A stretch of DNA of 64,000 nucleotides from Acidobacteria bacterium RIFCSPLOWO2_12_FULL_68_19 (GCA_001767525.1 MELF01000035.1:79218-143217); one strand, 5' to 3'; counted from the first letter of the stretch, positions 54,980-63,885 are shown. Notes: generated by a model not told the origin, from the letters alone. Program-made: numbers and translations.

Positions 54980-56629
54980 GTGCGGAGACTCTTCGTCGTC
55001 GTGACGCTTCTTGCGTTGTCGTCCGCCGTGGCGGTCGGTCAGCGTACGCCCGCGGCCGAAAAGCCCGGGCCCCAGAAATCGGGCTTCTACTCGTACTTCG
55101 ACCTCAGCGCGGAGTTCGAGACCGGCGTCGGCATCGTCCAGCGTTTCACCTGCACGACTGGTCAGGCGACGCAGCCGGCGGTGTATGCGGGAAACGTGCT
55201 GATCGATTGCGACGGCGAGGTGCCGCACAACGAGACGACCATCGCCGTCAATCCGGTCAATCCGAACCACGCGGTCGGGGGCTATCACTCCTACCAGCTC
55301 CTTCCGCGCGGTGCCACGCTCCTCGCGCACGTCATCGGCACCACGTCGGTCACCTTCGACGGAGGTCAGACGTGGCGCGAGGTCGTTCCGCCCATTACGC
55401 CGTATCAGTTCACTGGCGATCCGGCAGTGGCCTTCGACTCGACGGGCCGCGTCTACTTCGCCAACATCGCCGATCATGAAGGCCCGGGTGGCAGCTTCAC
55501 GGCTCCGAGCGTCATCGTGACGACGTCCGACGACGGCGGGGTGTCCTACTCGAATCCGGTGACCGTAGCCAGGGGCCAGACCGCGGTGAACCGCGGGGCC
55601 GACCCGCTGACGGTCTTCCAGGACAAGGAGTACATCGCGGCCGACCCGTACGCGGCGAGTCCGTACCGTGATCGGGTGTACGTGACCTGGACGAGCTTCG
55701 AGGAGCGCTTCGTGGGATCCACGCCGTTTGCGCGCTCGCCGATCCGCGTGTCGTTCTCAGACGATGGCCAGCGTTGGTCGTCGCCGCGAGAGATCAGCGG
55801 CTTCAATCCTGCCTGCGCCGTTCAGTTCGGCGGCGGGCCCGCGACCGAGTGTGACGAGAATCAGGACTCGGTGCCGGCGATCGCTCCGACCGGAAAGGTC
55901 TACGTGGCGTTCGAGAACTTCAATACGCCAGCCGAGAATCAGTACATGGTGGTGTCTTCCGGCAACGGCGGCTCGAGCTGGGGCGCGCCGGTCCGCGTCG
56001 ATGCGGTATTCGACATCAACTATCCCGTCAACATCAGCGGACGTTCCACTCTGACCGGCTGCCAATTCCGCGTGAACGCGGCCGGCAACATTGCGGCCGA
56101 TCCGAGCGATCCGACCGGCAACACCGTCTATCTGGTGTGGGCCGACAACCGGAATGGAACGGTGTCGGCCACCAATACCGACGTCCGCCTGGCCCGCTCG
56201 TCGGACGGCGGGGTGACGTGGACGGTCCACGTGATCGACGGCTCGCCGAACGATCAGTTCTACCCGTGGGTGGCGGTCGCGCCCGACGGCCGCGTGGACG
56301 TCGGCTACATGGACCGCAGCTACTCGTCGGGCCAGACGGTGTGCAAGTACGGGTTCACGTTGACGCGCCTGACCTTCGATGCGCTTGGCAACATCACCGC
56401 ATCGGTCCGGCAGCGCGTCGATACCGGGCTGTCGCACGCGGACCAGTCACGGTGGTTTTCGGGGCTCACGAGCGGCAACGGGCTGTTCATCGGGGACTAC
56501 AACGCCGTGGCGGTCGGCGCCGACGGCCGGACCTGGAGTCTGTGGACGGACCAGCGGAACGTCGTTGCCAATCCGCCGTCGCCGAGCCGCAATCACGGCC
56601 AGCACGCGGTCGGGACGATTTCGCCCTAG
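54980..56629 (+). CDS. Secreted Asp-box (sialidase-like beta-propeller) protein
   Basis: A strong ribosome-binding site (AAGGAGGAGG) precedes the GTG at 54980, so I start there (549 residues); the longer frame from 54926 is less likely. The signal peptide is [20 protein letters not shown]. Five or so Asp-box repeats are seen: [47 protein letters not shown] and [12 protein letters not shown]. The fold should be a six-bladed propeller. The conserved Arg triad of true sialidases is not obvious, so it may be a propeller with another role. Confidence 0.85.
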   Translation: MRRLFVVVTLLALSSAVAVGQRTPAAEKPGPQKSGFYSYFDLSAEFETGVGIVQRFTCTTGQATQPAVYAGNVLIDCDGEVPHNETTIAVNPVNPNHAVGGYHSYQLLPRGATLLAHVIGTTSVTFDGGQTWREVVPPITPYQFTGDPAVAFDSTGRVYFANIADHEGPGGSFTAPSVIVTTSDDGGVSYSNPVTVARGQTAVNRGADPLTVFQDKEYIAADPYAASPYRDRVYVTWTSFEERFVGSTPFARSPIRVSFSDDGQRWSSPREISGFNPACAVQFGGGPATECDENQDSVPAIAPTGKVYVAFENFNTPAENQYMVVSSGNGGSSWGAPVRVDAVFDINYPVNISGRSTLTGCQFRVNAAGNIAADPSDPTGNTVYLVWADNRNGTVSATNTDVRLARSSDGGVTWTVHVIDGSPNDQFYPWVAVAPDGRVDVGYMDRSYSSGQTVCKYGFTLTRLTFDALGNITASVRQRVDTGLSHADQSRWFSGLTSGNGLFIGDYNAVAVGADGRTWSLWTDQRNVVANPPSPSRNHGQHAVGTISP

Positions 56630-56652
56630 AAGTGAACGAGGAGGAGTCGCTG

Positions 56653-57810
56653 ATGGCTTTCGTGCGCACGTTCCTGGCGGCCGCGATCCTGGCGCTGGTG
56701 GTCGCAGGTGTCGGCACGGCCGTGCTCCGCGCCAGGCAGGCCGGGCCGGCGCCCCGTCCGCCCGCGGGCGTCCAGCCGCTGCCGGTGGACCTGTTCACCA
56801 CGAAGAACTTCTACCTGGACCGGAAGGACTGGACCGACCGGCGCTACTTCCGCTGCAACACGCCGCGGCAGCTGACCGACATGTGGCGCGACGAGCGCGT
56901 GGGGCAGTGGGGCGACTGCAATCTCGACCGCGACGTCGCGCGAATCGTGAGCCCGCATCCCTACAAGACGGCGCAGCAGCATTACGAGGCGCTTCTCGCC
57001 GAGGCACGCAAGACGGGCGGGCCGACCAGGCACACCCGGCAGACGCTGCCGCAGTGGGACGGCTGGTACCTGCGGCTCTCCCCCGGCGAGCAGTGGACCT
57101 GGGGGCGCAACCTGCAGGCCTCCACGATGGTGTCGCTGCTCACGCCGGAGTACCAGAAGCGCATGGTCCAGATGAACTACCACGAGGCGGTGAGCAACGC
57201 GCCGCAGTGGATGGCCGCCTTCTGCTACCCCGAAGGGATGATGCGCTGGTGGTCGCAGTTCACCTTCGGCGGCCCTATCGAGCTCATCATGACGCCGTAC
57301 CAGATTCAGATGCTCGGCGGGAGCGCCGACAACCTGCTGCGCCGGGTGCTCATCGGCCAGAAGCACGTCCAGCAGGTGCCGCAGTGGTTCGGTGAGACGA
57401 TCGGTTTCTGGAACGGCAGCACGCTCGTCACCTGGACGGCCAACGTGCAGGGATGGACCCTGTCACACTCGATGTTCGAGTTCAGCAGTTCGCTCGAAAT
57501 CGTCGAGGTGTACAGGCCGAGCGCCGATGGGAAGGTGATCACGGTCGAAGCGACCTTCTACGATCCGGAAGCGTTCACCCAGCCGCTGCACATCGTCACG
57601 CCCTGGGAGCGGCAGGCCGGGCCGGACGATCCGGAGATGCGGCATACCTTCGTCGAGTGTCGCGTCCAGAGCACGATTCTGAACGGCCCCGACGGGCGGC
57701 CGACGCAACTGACGCCGCTCGACGACGGGTATGTCGATTACTTCGGGCGGCCGTGGGCGCAGAACTGGGAGAAGCATTTCGAGCGGGGCTGGAAGAAGCC
57801 GAACGAGTGA
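56653..57810 (+). CDS. Exported protein of unknown function
   Basis: The 385-residue protein has a signal or anchor helix ([19 protein letters not shown]) and a mature part rich in aromatic residues ([50 protein letters not shown]). [16 protein letters not shown] and [13 protein letters not shown] occur in a widespread, uncharacterised group of secreted Acidobacteria-type proteins, as far as I recall. A good ribosome site (AGGAGGAG) precedes the ATG. It lies 23 bases after the propeller gene, so the two are probably co-transcribed. Confidence 0.75.
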   Translation: MAFVRTFLAAAILALVVAGVGTAVLRARQAGPAPRPPAGVQPLPVDLFTTKNFYLDRKDWTDRRYFRCNTPRQLTDMWRDERVGQWGDCNLDRDVARIVSPHPYKTAQQHYEALLAEARKTGGPTRHTRQTLPQWDGWYLRLSPGEQWTWGRNLQASTMVSLLTPEYQKRMVQMNYHEAVSNAPQWMAAFCYPEGMMRWWSQFTFGGPIELIMTPYQIQMLGGSADNLLRRVLIGQKHVQQVPQWFGETIGFWNGSTLVTWTANVQGWTLSHSMFEFSSSLEIVEVYRPSADGKVITVEATFYDPEAFTQPLHIVTPWERQAGPDDPEMRHTFVECRVQSTILNGPDGRPTQLTPLDDGYVDYFGRPWAQNWEKHFERGWKKPNE

Positions 57811-58512
57811 TCCTGCGTGCGCGTGTGACTCGTGGCCATGACGGGCCATTTCATCGAGTGCGGGACGGAGAGGCCGGCCGGCGGGTGCACGAAGGAGGCC
57901 GGCCAGTTGCTCATCGTCGAGAACAATCAGATCGGAAATGGCCGTACGGCTGTCGCTGGCGTGTGGCACCACCGCAAAGAGTTGGACGAACCAACAGGTG
58001 CAGTACGACCTCTGACATGCGGAGCGACACCGCAAGAAGCTCCGCGTTGCCAGGATCTCTGCTGCCTCAATTGTGAAAAGGCGTCCGGCTCATTCCGGCA
58101 ACGGCCAGCGTTCACCAGCGGCCGCTCACGCGGCTACAAGCTCTCGAACCACTTGCGATTGACGCGAACATCCTCGACGACGTAACAAGCGTTGACAGAG
58201 CCTTTCGAAGGCTGGTGGCGCCATCGACTTGACAGCTTCGAGCAGCTCATCCGCCCAGGACGTTTCCTCGGGGTCTTCTCGGTCCAGCCACGGCCGATGA
58301 CTTCGGCGCGCTCAATGGCGCTCACCTGCTGATGCGTGTCCGCCCGGCGCCGAAAGCGGCCCACGTGGCCTTCGGAATCGATCTTCTCGACAGCGAGGAC
58401 GCCCTCTTCGCGCCGTGCAGATTCTGCAACACGTCCGCCTGCACGTGGTGGCAAATGTTGCGATCCGTGAAACAACACCCGTCGGTTTCGGCCTCAGTAC
58501 GCCGACAGGCAC
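57811..58512. other. Region with no confident gene between exported protein and integrase
   Basis: This 700-base stretch holds several short overlapping frames on both strands (for instance 57832-58185 on plus and 58134-58478 and 58322-58537 on minus), none with a recognisable domain. It may be degenerate coding sequence or old cassette DNA. A hairpin AGCCTT/AAGGCT lies near 58200 just after TAACAAGCGTTGAC, which looks a little like an attC start but does not match well. It borders the integrase gene start. Confidence 0.5.
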
Positions 58513-59388
58513 ATGGCACGTCGTTCGAATGCGACATTCGACGTGCCGAACAATCCGACGGGCGATCGGGGTGCCGGGAGACAGCCGAAGCTCCTGGATC
58601 GGGTGCGCGACGCCGTGCGTACGCGCCACTACAGCCGTCGCACCGAGGAGGCGTACGTCCATTGGATCCGCCGCTACATCTTCTTCCACGGCAAGACGCA
58701 TCCGTCCCAGATGGGCGTCGCCGAAATCTCGCGGTTTCTGACGTTTCTCGCCGTCGGCCAACACGTCAGCGCCTCCACACAGAACCAAGCACTCAGTGCG
58801 CTGCTGTTTCTCTATAAACACGTGCTGGCGATGTCAATTGGCGACATTCCACCGGTTGTGCGGGCGCGTACGCCGGAACGGTTGCCGGTGGTGCTCAGCC
58901 GAGACGAGGTTGGCGCGCTCCTCACGCAGCTCACCGGCACGGAGCGGCTGGTCGTGATGCTGCTCTACGGTGCCGGGCTCCGGCTGGAGGAATGTCTCGA
59001 TCTTCGGGTCAAGGACCTCGACTTCGATCGCCAGCAAATCGTCGTGCGGCAAGGGAAGGGTCGCAAGGATCGGGTGACGATGCTGCCGGCGGCGGGGCGG
59101 GAGGCGCTGACCGCGCATCTGGCGCGGGTGCGTCGGATACATGAAGGCGATCGGGCGCGAGGGTTGGGGCGGGTCGTCCTGCCATTCGCGGTGGGTCGGA
59201 AGTATCCGAATGCGGCCACCGAGTGGCGGTGGCAGTTCGTGTTCCCGGCGACGCGCATCTGTCGGGATCCACGATGGGGTGCGCCGTCGCGGTATCGCCT
59301 GCACGAATCGGTGATCCAGAAGGCGGTGACCCGCGCAGCGCGGCAGGCCGGCCTCACGAAACGGGTGAGCCCGCACACGATGCGTCAC
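58513..59388 (+). pseudogene. intI: Integron-type tyrosine recombinase (IntI-like), 5' part, interrupted
   Basis: The first 292 codons match integron integrases: QPKLLDRVRDAVRTRHYSRRT, EEAYVHWIRRYIFFHGKTHP, GAGLRLEECLDLRVKDLD (catalytic Arg), and the extra IntI-specific segment WRWQFVFPATRI, CRDPRWGAPSRYRLHES. It reaches SPHTMRH (the HxxR box) at 59388, then enters the inserted RIT element. Read on through the element it ends at 59547 without the Tyr nucleophile. The missing 50 codons lie at 62823-62972. Without them the enzyme cannot work. Confidence 0.9.
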
Positions 59389-59415
59389 TATGCCGAGTCC
59401 CAGACTATGCCGAGT
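59386..59415 (+). repeat. RIT element left terminal repeat (30 bases)
   Basis: The 30 bases contain two direct copies of ACTATGCCGAGT (59387-59398 and 59404-59415) separated by CCCAG. They are the exact reverse complement of 62762-62791. A third, inverted copy stands at 59481-59492. The left edge of the element is therefore well marked. Confidence 0.92.
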
Positions 59416-59501
59416 GACGGAGCGCGAGTCGCGCTCGGGCCGAAAACCGCGCCTGAAACCAGAGGTGCGGCTGCGCGATCACTCGGCATAGTTTCTCGTC
59501 C

Positions 59502-60497
59502 CTACAGACTGTTGAGAAAGCGTAGCAATTCATCGCCTGGCCGATAACGACTGCGCCGGCCGTTCAGCGGTGCCGTCATCGCGAGCGCCCGCTCTTTCAT
59601 GGCCAGTGTGGCCTCCAGATAGATTTGCGTGGTGTCCACCGATTCGTGCCCGAGCCAGAGGGCGATCACGGACCGGTCCACACCCGCTTGGAGAAGATCC
59701 ATGGCCGAGGTGTGTCGGAGGCCGTGGGTGGTAATCCCCTTGTGTTGGAGCGACGGGCAGATCTTGGCAGCGGCGGTTCGATGCTTGGCCACGAGGTATT
59801 CCACCGCGTCGGCGCTCAGCCGCGTTCCGCGGTGGGTGGGAAACAGCACTTGGCCGACACCACGCGGCGGCTCGCGCAACCACGCCTTCAAGACGGCGAT
59901 GGTCGGTCTGGCCAGCGGCGTGCAACGTTCTTTGCGGCCCTTGCCGATGACGCGGACGTGCGCCCCCGTGCCGACGACGACATCGTTTCGGGTCAGCGCC
60001 GTCAGCTCGGAGAGACGGAGTCCGGTTTGAACGGCCACCAGGAGCAACGCGTGATCGCGGCGACCGAACCAGGTGCGTTGATCGGGCGCGGCGAGCAGCG
60101 CATGGACCTCGGGCCGGATGAGAAACGCGATCTGGCGACGCGTGAACCGCTTGCTGAGCATGGCGAGTATGCGCTGGATCTGCGCGGCATGGGTGGGTGT
60201 CTCGAAGGCCGCGTATCGAAAGAACGAGTGAATGGCGGTCAGCCGCAGATTCCGGCTCCGCACACTCAGGCCTCGCGTCTCGAGCTGATCCAAAAACGCC
60301 CCGATCAGCGGGGCGTCCACCGCCTCCAAGCTGAGTCGCGCGGGTGGCGTGTGCAACCGCAGGTGCGCAAATTTCAGCAACAGGCGGAACGTGTCGCGAT
60401 AGGACGCGATGGTGTGGGGGCTCGCCTGTCGTTGTTGCAACAGGCGTTGCGTGAAGAACCGTTCCAGGAGCGGGGCGAGCGAGGTCTGGCGCGTCAT
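59502..60497 (-). CDS. ritC: RIT tyrosine recombinase, third gene
   Basis: I chose the ATG at 60497 (MTRQTSLAPLLERFFTQRLL), which overlaps the stop of the second gene by four bases (ATGA); this gives 331 residues. The N-terminal SAM-like core-binding domain is followed by the catalytic domain with R in TGLRLSELTALTRND, KGRKERCTPL, HGLRHTSAMDLLQAG (HxxR), LGHESVDTTQIYLEA (His and nucleophile Tyr). The full R-K-H-R-H-Y set is present. Longer upstream frames overlap ritB and lack family similarity. It ends 87 bases from the 59415 boundary of the left terminal repeat. Confidence 0.9.
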   Translation of the reverse strand: MTRQTSLAPLLERFFTQRLLQQRQASPHTIASYRDTFRLLLKFAHLRLHTPPARLSLEAVDAPLIGAFLDQLETRGLSVRSRNLRLTAIHSFFRYAAFETPTHAAQIQRILAMLSKRFTRRQIAFLIRPEVHALLAAPDQRTWFGRRDHALLLVAVQTGLRLSELTALTRNDVVVGTGAHVRVIGKGRKERCTPLARPTIAVLKAWLREPPRGVGQVLFPTHRGTRLSADAVEYLVAKHRTAAAKICPSLQHKGITTHGLRHTSAMDLLQAGVDRSVIALWLGHESVDTTQIYLEATLAMKERALAMTAPLNGRRSRYRPGDELLRFLNSL

Positions 60498-61429
60498 GAC
60501 CGACCCTCCCAGCGCCGCTCCACGCGGCGCATCACCTCGCGCATCAGCTCGGGCCACGCGCTGAGATACCAATAGGTATCGCGGACGTGCACATGGCCGA
60601 GGTACGCCGACAAAATCGGCAAGCGCCGCTCGGGATCCTCGCCGGTACGGTACCACCGCCACAGTGTCTTGGCCGCGAACCGATGCCGCAGGTCATGAAT
60701 CCGCGGGCCACGATGGTCCGAGGCCTGACGCAGTCCGATCTGTCGGGAGAGGGCGTAGAACGTCCGGTGGACGCTGCCGACATCGAGTCGGTTGCCCCAA
60801 TTAGACACGAACACGTAGGGCGAGACGGACCGTCCCGCCCAATGGCGCCGGCGGCGCGCCAGATAGGCGGCGAGGACCTTGCCGGTCGACGCGTGGAGCG
60901 GTACGAGGCGAGACTTGCCGAACTTGGCGTGGCGGACGGTCAGCACGCCGGCGTCGAGGTCGACATCGTCGACACGGAGATTGCGGGCTTCGCCGAGGCG
61001 CAGGCCCGAGACGCTGAGCAATCCGAACAGCCCATGGTAGGCCCACGGACGAAACCCGCCCCTGGCCGGCAAGGTGCGGGCTGCGCGGAGCAGCCGTTGG
61101 ATCTCGTCATCCGAGTAGAGATAGGGGTGCGCCCGCTTCGGACGATACGGCAGCATGCCGTCCGGCGGAATCTCGGTACGGGGATCGGTGGCCTGGTGAT
61201 AGCGCGCGAAGATCCGCACGATACTCAGGCGGCGGGCCCTCTCCGCGGGTTGCACGGTCTGAGATTGTTGCGCCCACACGAGCGCCAACGGAGTCGTCAC
61301 GACCGAGGCCCGGCGCTGCTCCATGAACGTGACGAATTTGGGCAACAGCCTGCCGGCCTCGCTCAGGTGAAAGCCCAAGCTGCGTCGCATGGCCAGGTAC
61401 TGCTGGACGGCTGATCGCAGGGTAGTCAT
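60494..61429 (-). CDS. ritB: RIT tyrosine recombinase, second gene
   Basis: The ATG at 61429 (MTTLRSAVQQYLAMRRSLGFHL) overlaps the first gene's TGA in ATGA, and GGAGGTGC precedes it. The 311-residue product has R in SGLRLGEARNLRVDD, KFGKSRLVPL, HDLRHRFAAKTL (HxxR) and LGHVHVRDTYWYLSA (His, Tyr). The typical tyrosine recombinase set is intact. The spacing of the motifs differs slightly from the third gene, as expected for the three distinct Rit proteins, which probably act together on different steps or ends. Confidence 0.9.
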   Translation of the reverse strand: MTTLRSAVQQYLAMRRSLGFHLSEAGRLLPKFVTFMEQRRASVVTTPLALVWAQQSQTVQPAERARRLSIVRIFARYHQATDPRTEIPPDGMLPYRPKRAHPYLYSDDEIQRLLRAARTLPARGGFRPWAYHGLFGLLSVSGLRLGEARNLRVDDVDLDAGVLTVRHAKFGKSRLVPLHASTGKVLAAYLARRRRHWAGRSVSPYVFVSNWGNRLDVGSVHRTFYALSRQIGLRQASDHRGPRIHDLRHRFAAKTLWRWYRTGEDPERRLPILSAYLGHVHVRDTYWYLSAWPELMREVMRRVERRWEGRS

Positions 61430-62664
61430 CGCGCACCTCCTGGCCACGGCAACGCGAGCGTCCGCAAGGCATCGAGATCCACCTTGGCGTAGATCATCGT
61501 GGTCTCGGGACTGCGATGCCCCAAGATCTCGCCGATTTCGGTCAGCGAGGCCCCGTCGTGCAACATCTGGGTCGCCAACGCGTGACGGAATTGATGCGCG
61601 CCCTTCGTGGGAGCAGGCAGACCGGCCTGCTCGAGGCCGTGTCGCACGATACAGGCGATGGCGCTGGGGCCGGCAAAGCCACCACTCGGGGCGTGCGCCC
61701 GCAAGAACACGCGGCGACTCGTACTGCGCGGGCGTCCATGCCGGAGGTACGCGGCGATGGCCGCACCGGCGTCTGCTGGTAACGGCAGTGCGATGATTCG
61801 ACCGCGTTTGCCGCGAATGGTGATCTGTCCGGCGTTCCAGTCAAGATCATCAAGCTCCAGCAAGGCCACTTCGCTCCCGCGCAATCCCAGACGGGCGAGC
61901 AAGAGCAGGATCGCGTAGTCGCGTCGTCCCCTCGCGGTCCGCCGGTCGATCGATGCCAGGAGCCGGCGAACCGACTCCGCCGGAATTGCTCGCGGGATCG
62001 ACGACATCGACCAGTTGGCGACGGTCGCCACCGCCGCGGCCAAATCCTGCGTCACCGCTCCGCGATAGCGCGCGTAGCGCAGGAAGGATCGAAGCGCCGT
62101 GGTCAGGAGCTTCGCGGTCTTCAGATGAAGGCGCGGGGCTTGGCGCTGGACAAATCTCATGACGTCCCGCGCCTGCAGCCGCGAGAGCCTGACCGGGTCG
62201 CCACCGAACCGATCCATGAGAAACCGGCGGATGAAGGGGACGTAATTGACAACCGTCGCGCGGACCAGCGCCCGCTCGCCGCGCAAGTACTGCGCGAACG
62301 CCTGCACCGCTTGCTCAATCGGCGTCGGGTGGGGTGGCGAAATCTTCTTCGCGCGGACCACGCCGCGACGGCGCAGAAAGTCCAGGAACTGCCGCAACGC
62401 CGCGCGATCCCCTCGGTGGATCTGGACGCGGCGAGCGCGCGATCGCAGATACCGAGCCGCATGCGCGGCGGCGACGTGCCGGACGGTGATGGTCTGCTGT
62501 CCGAGCCATCGACTGAAACAGGCGGCGAGTAGCACTTGCCGGTACCGCGATGCCCGCGCGTATCCCTGATCGCGGGCCCACTGCGCAAACGCAGCAATGT
62601 GCGCCGACAATGGCCCCTCCAACGGCCGTGAGAGGACCACGTCGTCATCGACGATGCACTTCAT
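61426..62664 (-). CDS. ritA: RIT tyrosine recombinase, first gene
   Basis: The 412-residue protein starts MKCIVDDDVVLSRPLEGPLS and is the largest of the three. It has a long N-terminal region (SAM-like core-binding fold around residues 110-190) and a catalytic domain with R in LLARLGLRGSEVALLELDDLDW, KRGRIIALPL, HQFRHALATQMLHDG (HxxR) and LGHRSPETTMIYAKVD (His, Tyr). The ribosome site AAGGAGCC sits six bases before the ATG within an inverted repeat (62668-62705). Confidence 0.9.
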   Translation of the reverse strand: MKCIVDDDVVLSRPLEGPLSAHIAAFAQWARDQGYARASRYRQVLLAACFSRWLGQQTITVRHVAAAHAARYLRSRARRVQIHRGDRAALRQFLDFLRRRGVVRAKKISPPHPTPIEQAVQAFAQYLRGERALVRATVVNYVPFIRRFLMDRFGGDPVRLSRLQARDVMRFVQRQAPRLHLKTAKLLTTALRSFLRYARYRGAVTQDLAAAVATVANWSMSSIPRAIPAESVRRLLASIDRRTARGRRDYAILLLLARLGLRGSEVALLELDDLDWNAGQITIRGKRGRIIALPLPADAGAAIAAYLRHGRPRSTSRRVFLRAHAPSGGFAGPSAIACIVRHGLEQAGLPAPTKGAHQFRHALATQMLHDGASLTEIGEILGHRSPETTMIYAKVDLDALRTLALPWPGGAR

Positions 62665-62667
62665 AGT

Positions 62668-62705
62668 GGCTCCTTTCTTTCGATCGCAGGGTGATCGAAG
62701 GAGCC
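62668..62705 (-). promoter_or_regulatory. Inverted repeat hiding the ritA ribosome-binding site
   Basis: On the minus strand GGCTCCTTCGATC at the 5' side can pair with GATCGA and AAGGAGCC at the 3' side, with a short bulge and a loop of about 7 bases. The right arm contains the Shine-Dalgarno AAGGAG of ritA. An mRNA that starts upstream of the repeat, for instance one reading into the element from outside, would fold and cover the site. Confidence 0.6.
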
Positions 62706-62761
62706 AACTATGCCGAGTCAGTGTGGGTTTACAGGCCGGAAATCAAGAGTGGAACGGAGCT

Positions 62762-62791
62762 ACTCGGCATAGTCTGGGACTCGGCATAGTG
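62762..62791 (-). repeat. RIT element right terminal repeat (30 bases)
   Basis: The exact inverse of 59386-59415: ACTCGGCATAGT at 62762-62773 and 62779-62790 with CTGGG between. A third copy in direct orientation lies at 62707-62718, mirroring the left end. The right end then runs on to 62815 through a hairpin of GCCTATGCCG and CGGCATAGGC (about 62794-62817) that the left end lacks. Confidence 0.92.
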
Positions 62792-62815
62792 GCGCCTATG
62801 CCGCATCCGGCATAG

Positions 62816-62972
62816 GCGTCACAGCTTTGCGACGGCGCTGCTCGAAGACGGGTATGACATCCGCACGGTGCAGGAGCTGCTCGGGCATCGGGACGTCCGG
62901 ACGACGATGACGTATCTGCACGTGATGAACCGCGGGGCGCTGGGGGTGAAGAGTCCTCTGGACCGGCTGTGA
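62816..62972 (+). pseudogene. intI: Integron-type integrase, 3' part (separated by RIT insertion)
   Basis: After the second GCGTCAC (62816-62822), the frame AGC TTT GCG ... gives [20 protein letters not shown], then [20 protein letters not shown] and a short end with TGA at 62970-62972. This carries the last His and the Tyr nucleophile that the 5' part lacks. Joined in frame to codon 292 at 59388 (MRH + SFATALL) it makes a 341-residue protein, a normal IntI length. No frameshift or stop is seen in either half. Confidence 0.9.
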
Positions 62973-63270
62973 GCGGATACGTCCGGGCCTCGCGGGTATC
63001 CGCGCGAGTCCTGATGGAGCCACGTGGCCAGAAAGGCGCGATGACGAAGCACTTCTGGCCTCAACTGTCGCCTGTGCAGGATGGTTACGCGCGGGCGCCT
63101 GCGTGTAACCGCGCAGATCAGCGATTTGGCGGAGGATCTTGACGATGGCCTTCGCACGTAACCACGCTGAGCGGCGGGTCGGATCGCTGCTACAATCGCC
63201 CTCGATTCTGCGGGTTGCGAGTACGGGCGACGAATACCATGAGGCGCCGGATACGTGCCGGCTCGCAGTC
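62973..63270. other. Structured gap with three successive hairpins after intI
   Basis: No gene is visible in this stretch. Three clear inverted repeats follow one another: GCGGATAC/GTATCCGC (62973-62980 with 62996-63003), directly after the intI stop; GGCCAGAA/TTCTGGCC (63026-63033 with 63053-63060); and GGTTAC/GTAACC (63083-63088 with 63105-63110). The first might end intI transcription. The others could be part of the attI region, which is known to vary greatly between integrons. Confidence 0.6.
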
Positions 63271-63286
63271 GACTAACAAGTTGGGC
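63271..63286 (+). other. attI: attI-like or cassette boundary core site
   Basis: GACTAACAAGTTGGGC contains the core GTTGGGC, a match to the GTTRRRY consensus where cassettes insert (between G and TT, 63280/63281). The preceding AACAAG resembles the ...AACAAAGTTRRRY ending of known attI sites. It lies about 300 bases past the integrase stop and just before a gene of different base composition. A complementary RYYYAAC partner is not seen upstream, which favours attI over attC. Confidence 0.5.
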
Positions 63287-63309
63287 GGACGAATTCATTC
63301 CATGAAACC

Positions 63310-63879
63310 ATGAACGCAACAGATCCGCGCTGGCTTGAGATTCTAAAGGCGAGCGGCTGGCAGACGACGGCTTTGGCGGTCGCTTGCATCACGGTCGTCG
63401 TCATGGTCAAGCAACAAATCATTCCAACAGATGGTTCGTTCTATTGGATTGCCGTTCCAATGATTGGAGCGATCGTGTTTGGCTGCCTCTCTGTTGCTGC
63501 GATCGGCAAGAGCGTAGTCGGGGCTGTTGAGCCTTCAGCTCGGTTCAGCCATTTCAGGCGACGGAGGGCTCAGCTCCGGGCAATTCGCGATTACATCCCG
63601 CACATGACGCCAAAAGAACGCGAAATCATCGGATACCTCCTGCATTACAACCAGCGGGTCTTTCAGACGACTCCGGATGGCGGATACGCTGCTCCGTTGA
63701 TAGCAAAGGGTGTGGTGTGCCCCATCGGGATTGCCGGTCAAGTGTTCGGCGCGCACCAAGTTCCGTTCGAGATTCCGAGACCTGTGTGGGACGTTCTCAC
63801 CGCGAATCGTGCGACGTTCTCCTATAAGCAAGCGAGCGACGGCGCTGTTCCTTGGGCGATTCACTGGATGGCACGCTGA
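63310..63879 (+). CDS. Two-span membrane protein, SieB-like (possible phage superinfection exclusion), cassette gene
   Basis: The 189-residue protein has two N-terminal transmembrane helices (about residues 18-34 and 44-65) and a cytoplasmic part: IRDYIPHMTPKEREIIGYLL, HYNQRVFQTTPDGGYAAPLI, AKGVVCPIG. Two helices followed by 'LTxxExxIL.....R......DGxxxxLxxKGII' is the layout I recall for SieB-type superinfection exclusion proteins (Pfam SieB). The gene starts 30 bases after the attI-like core and its base composition is nearer even than its neighbours. It lacks a recognised ribosome site of strength. The SieB call is tentative. Confidence 0.5.
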   Translation: MNATDPRWLEILKASGWQTTALAVACITVVVMVKQQIIPTDGSFYWIAVPMIGAIVFGCLSVAAIGKSVVGAVEPSARFSHFRRRRAQLRAIRDYIPHMTPKEREIIGYLLHYNQRVFQTTPDGGYAAPLIAKGVVCPIGIAGQVFGAHQVPFEIPRPVWDVLTANRATFSYKQASDGAVPWAIHWMAR

Positions 63880-63885
63880 CTCAGA

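Larger units (their letters stand above)
59389..62815. mobile_element. RIT (recombinase in trio) element inserted in the integrase gene
   Basis: A 3.4 kb element, transcribed leftward, holds three tyrosine recombinase genes overlapping by ATGA at both junctions, which is how RIT elements are defined. Its ends carry mirror-image copies of ACTATGCCGAGT: two plus one on each side. The 7-base GCGTCAC is present on both flanks (59382-59388 and 62816-62822), as expected for a target repeat. Deleting 59389-62815 and one GCGTCAC exactly restores the integrase frame. The right end has an extra palindrome (CCTATGCCG / CGGCATAGG, about 62795-62815). Confidence 0.92.

Noticed and set aside
57832..58185. 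A 117-codon frame considered as a small gene
   Set aside because: No ribosome site, no recognisable domain and a mix of residues typical of chance frames; kept only as part of the gap description.
58190..58250. TAACAAGCGTTGAC followed by a hairpin, considered as an attC site left of the integrase
   Set aside because: Neither core matches GTTRRRY or RYYYAAC and no paired partner is found within a suitable distance.
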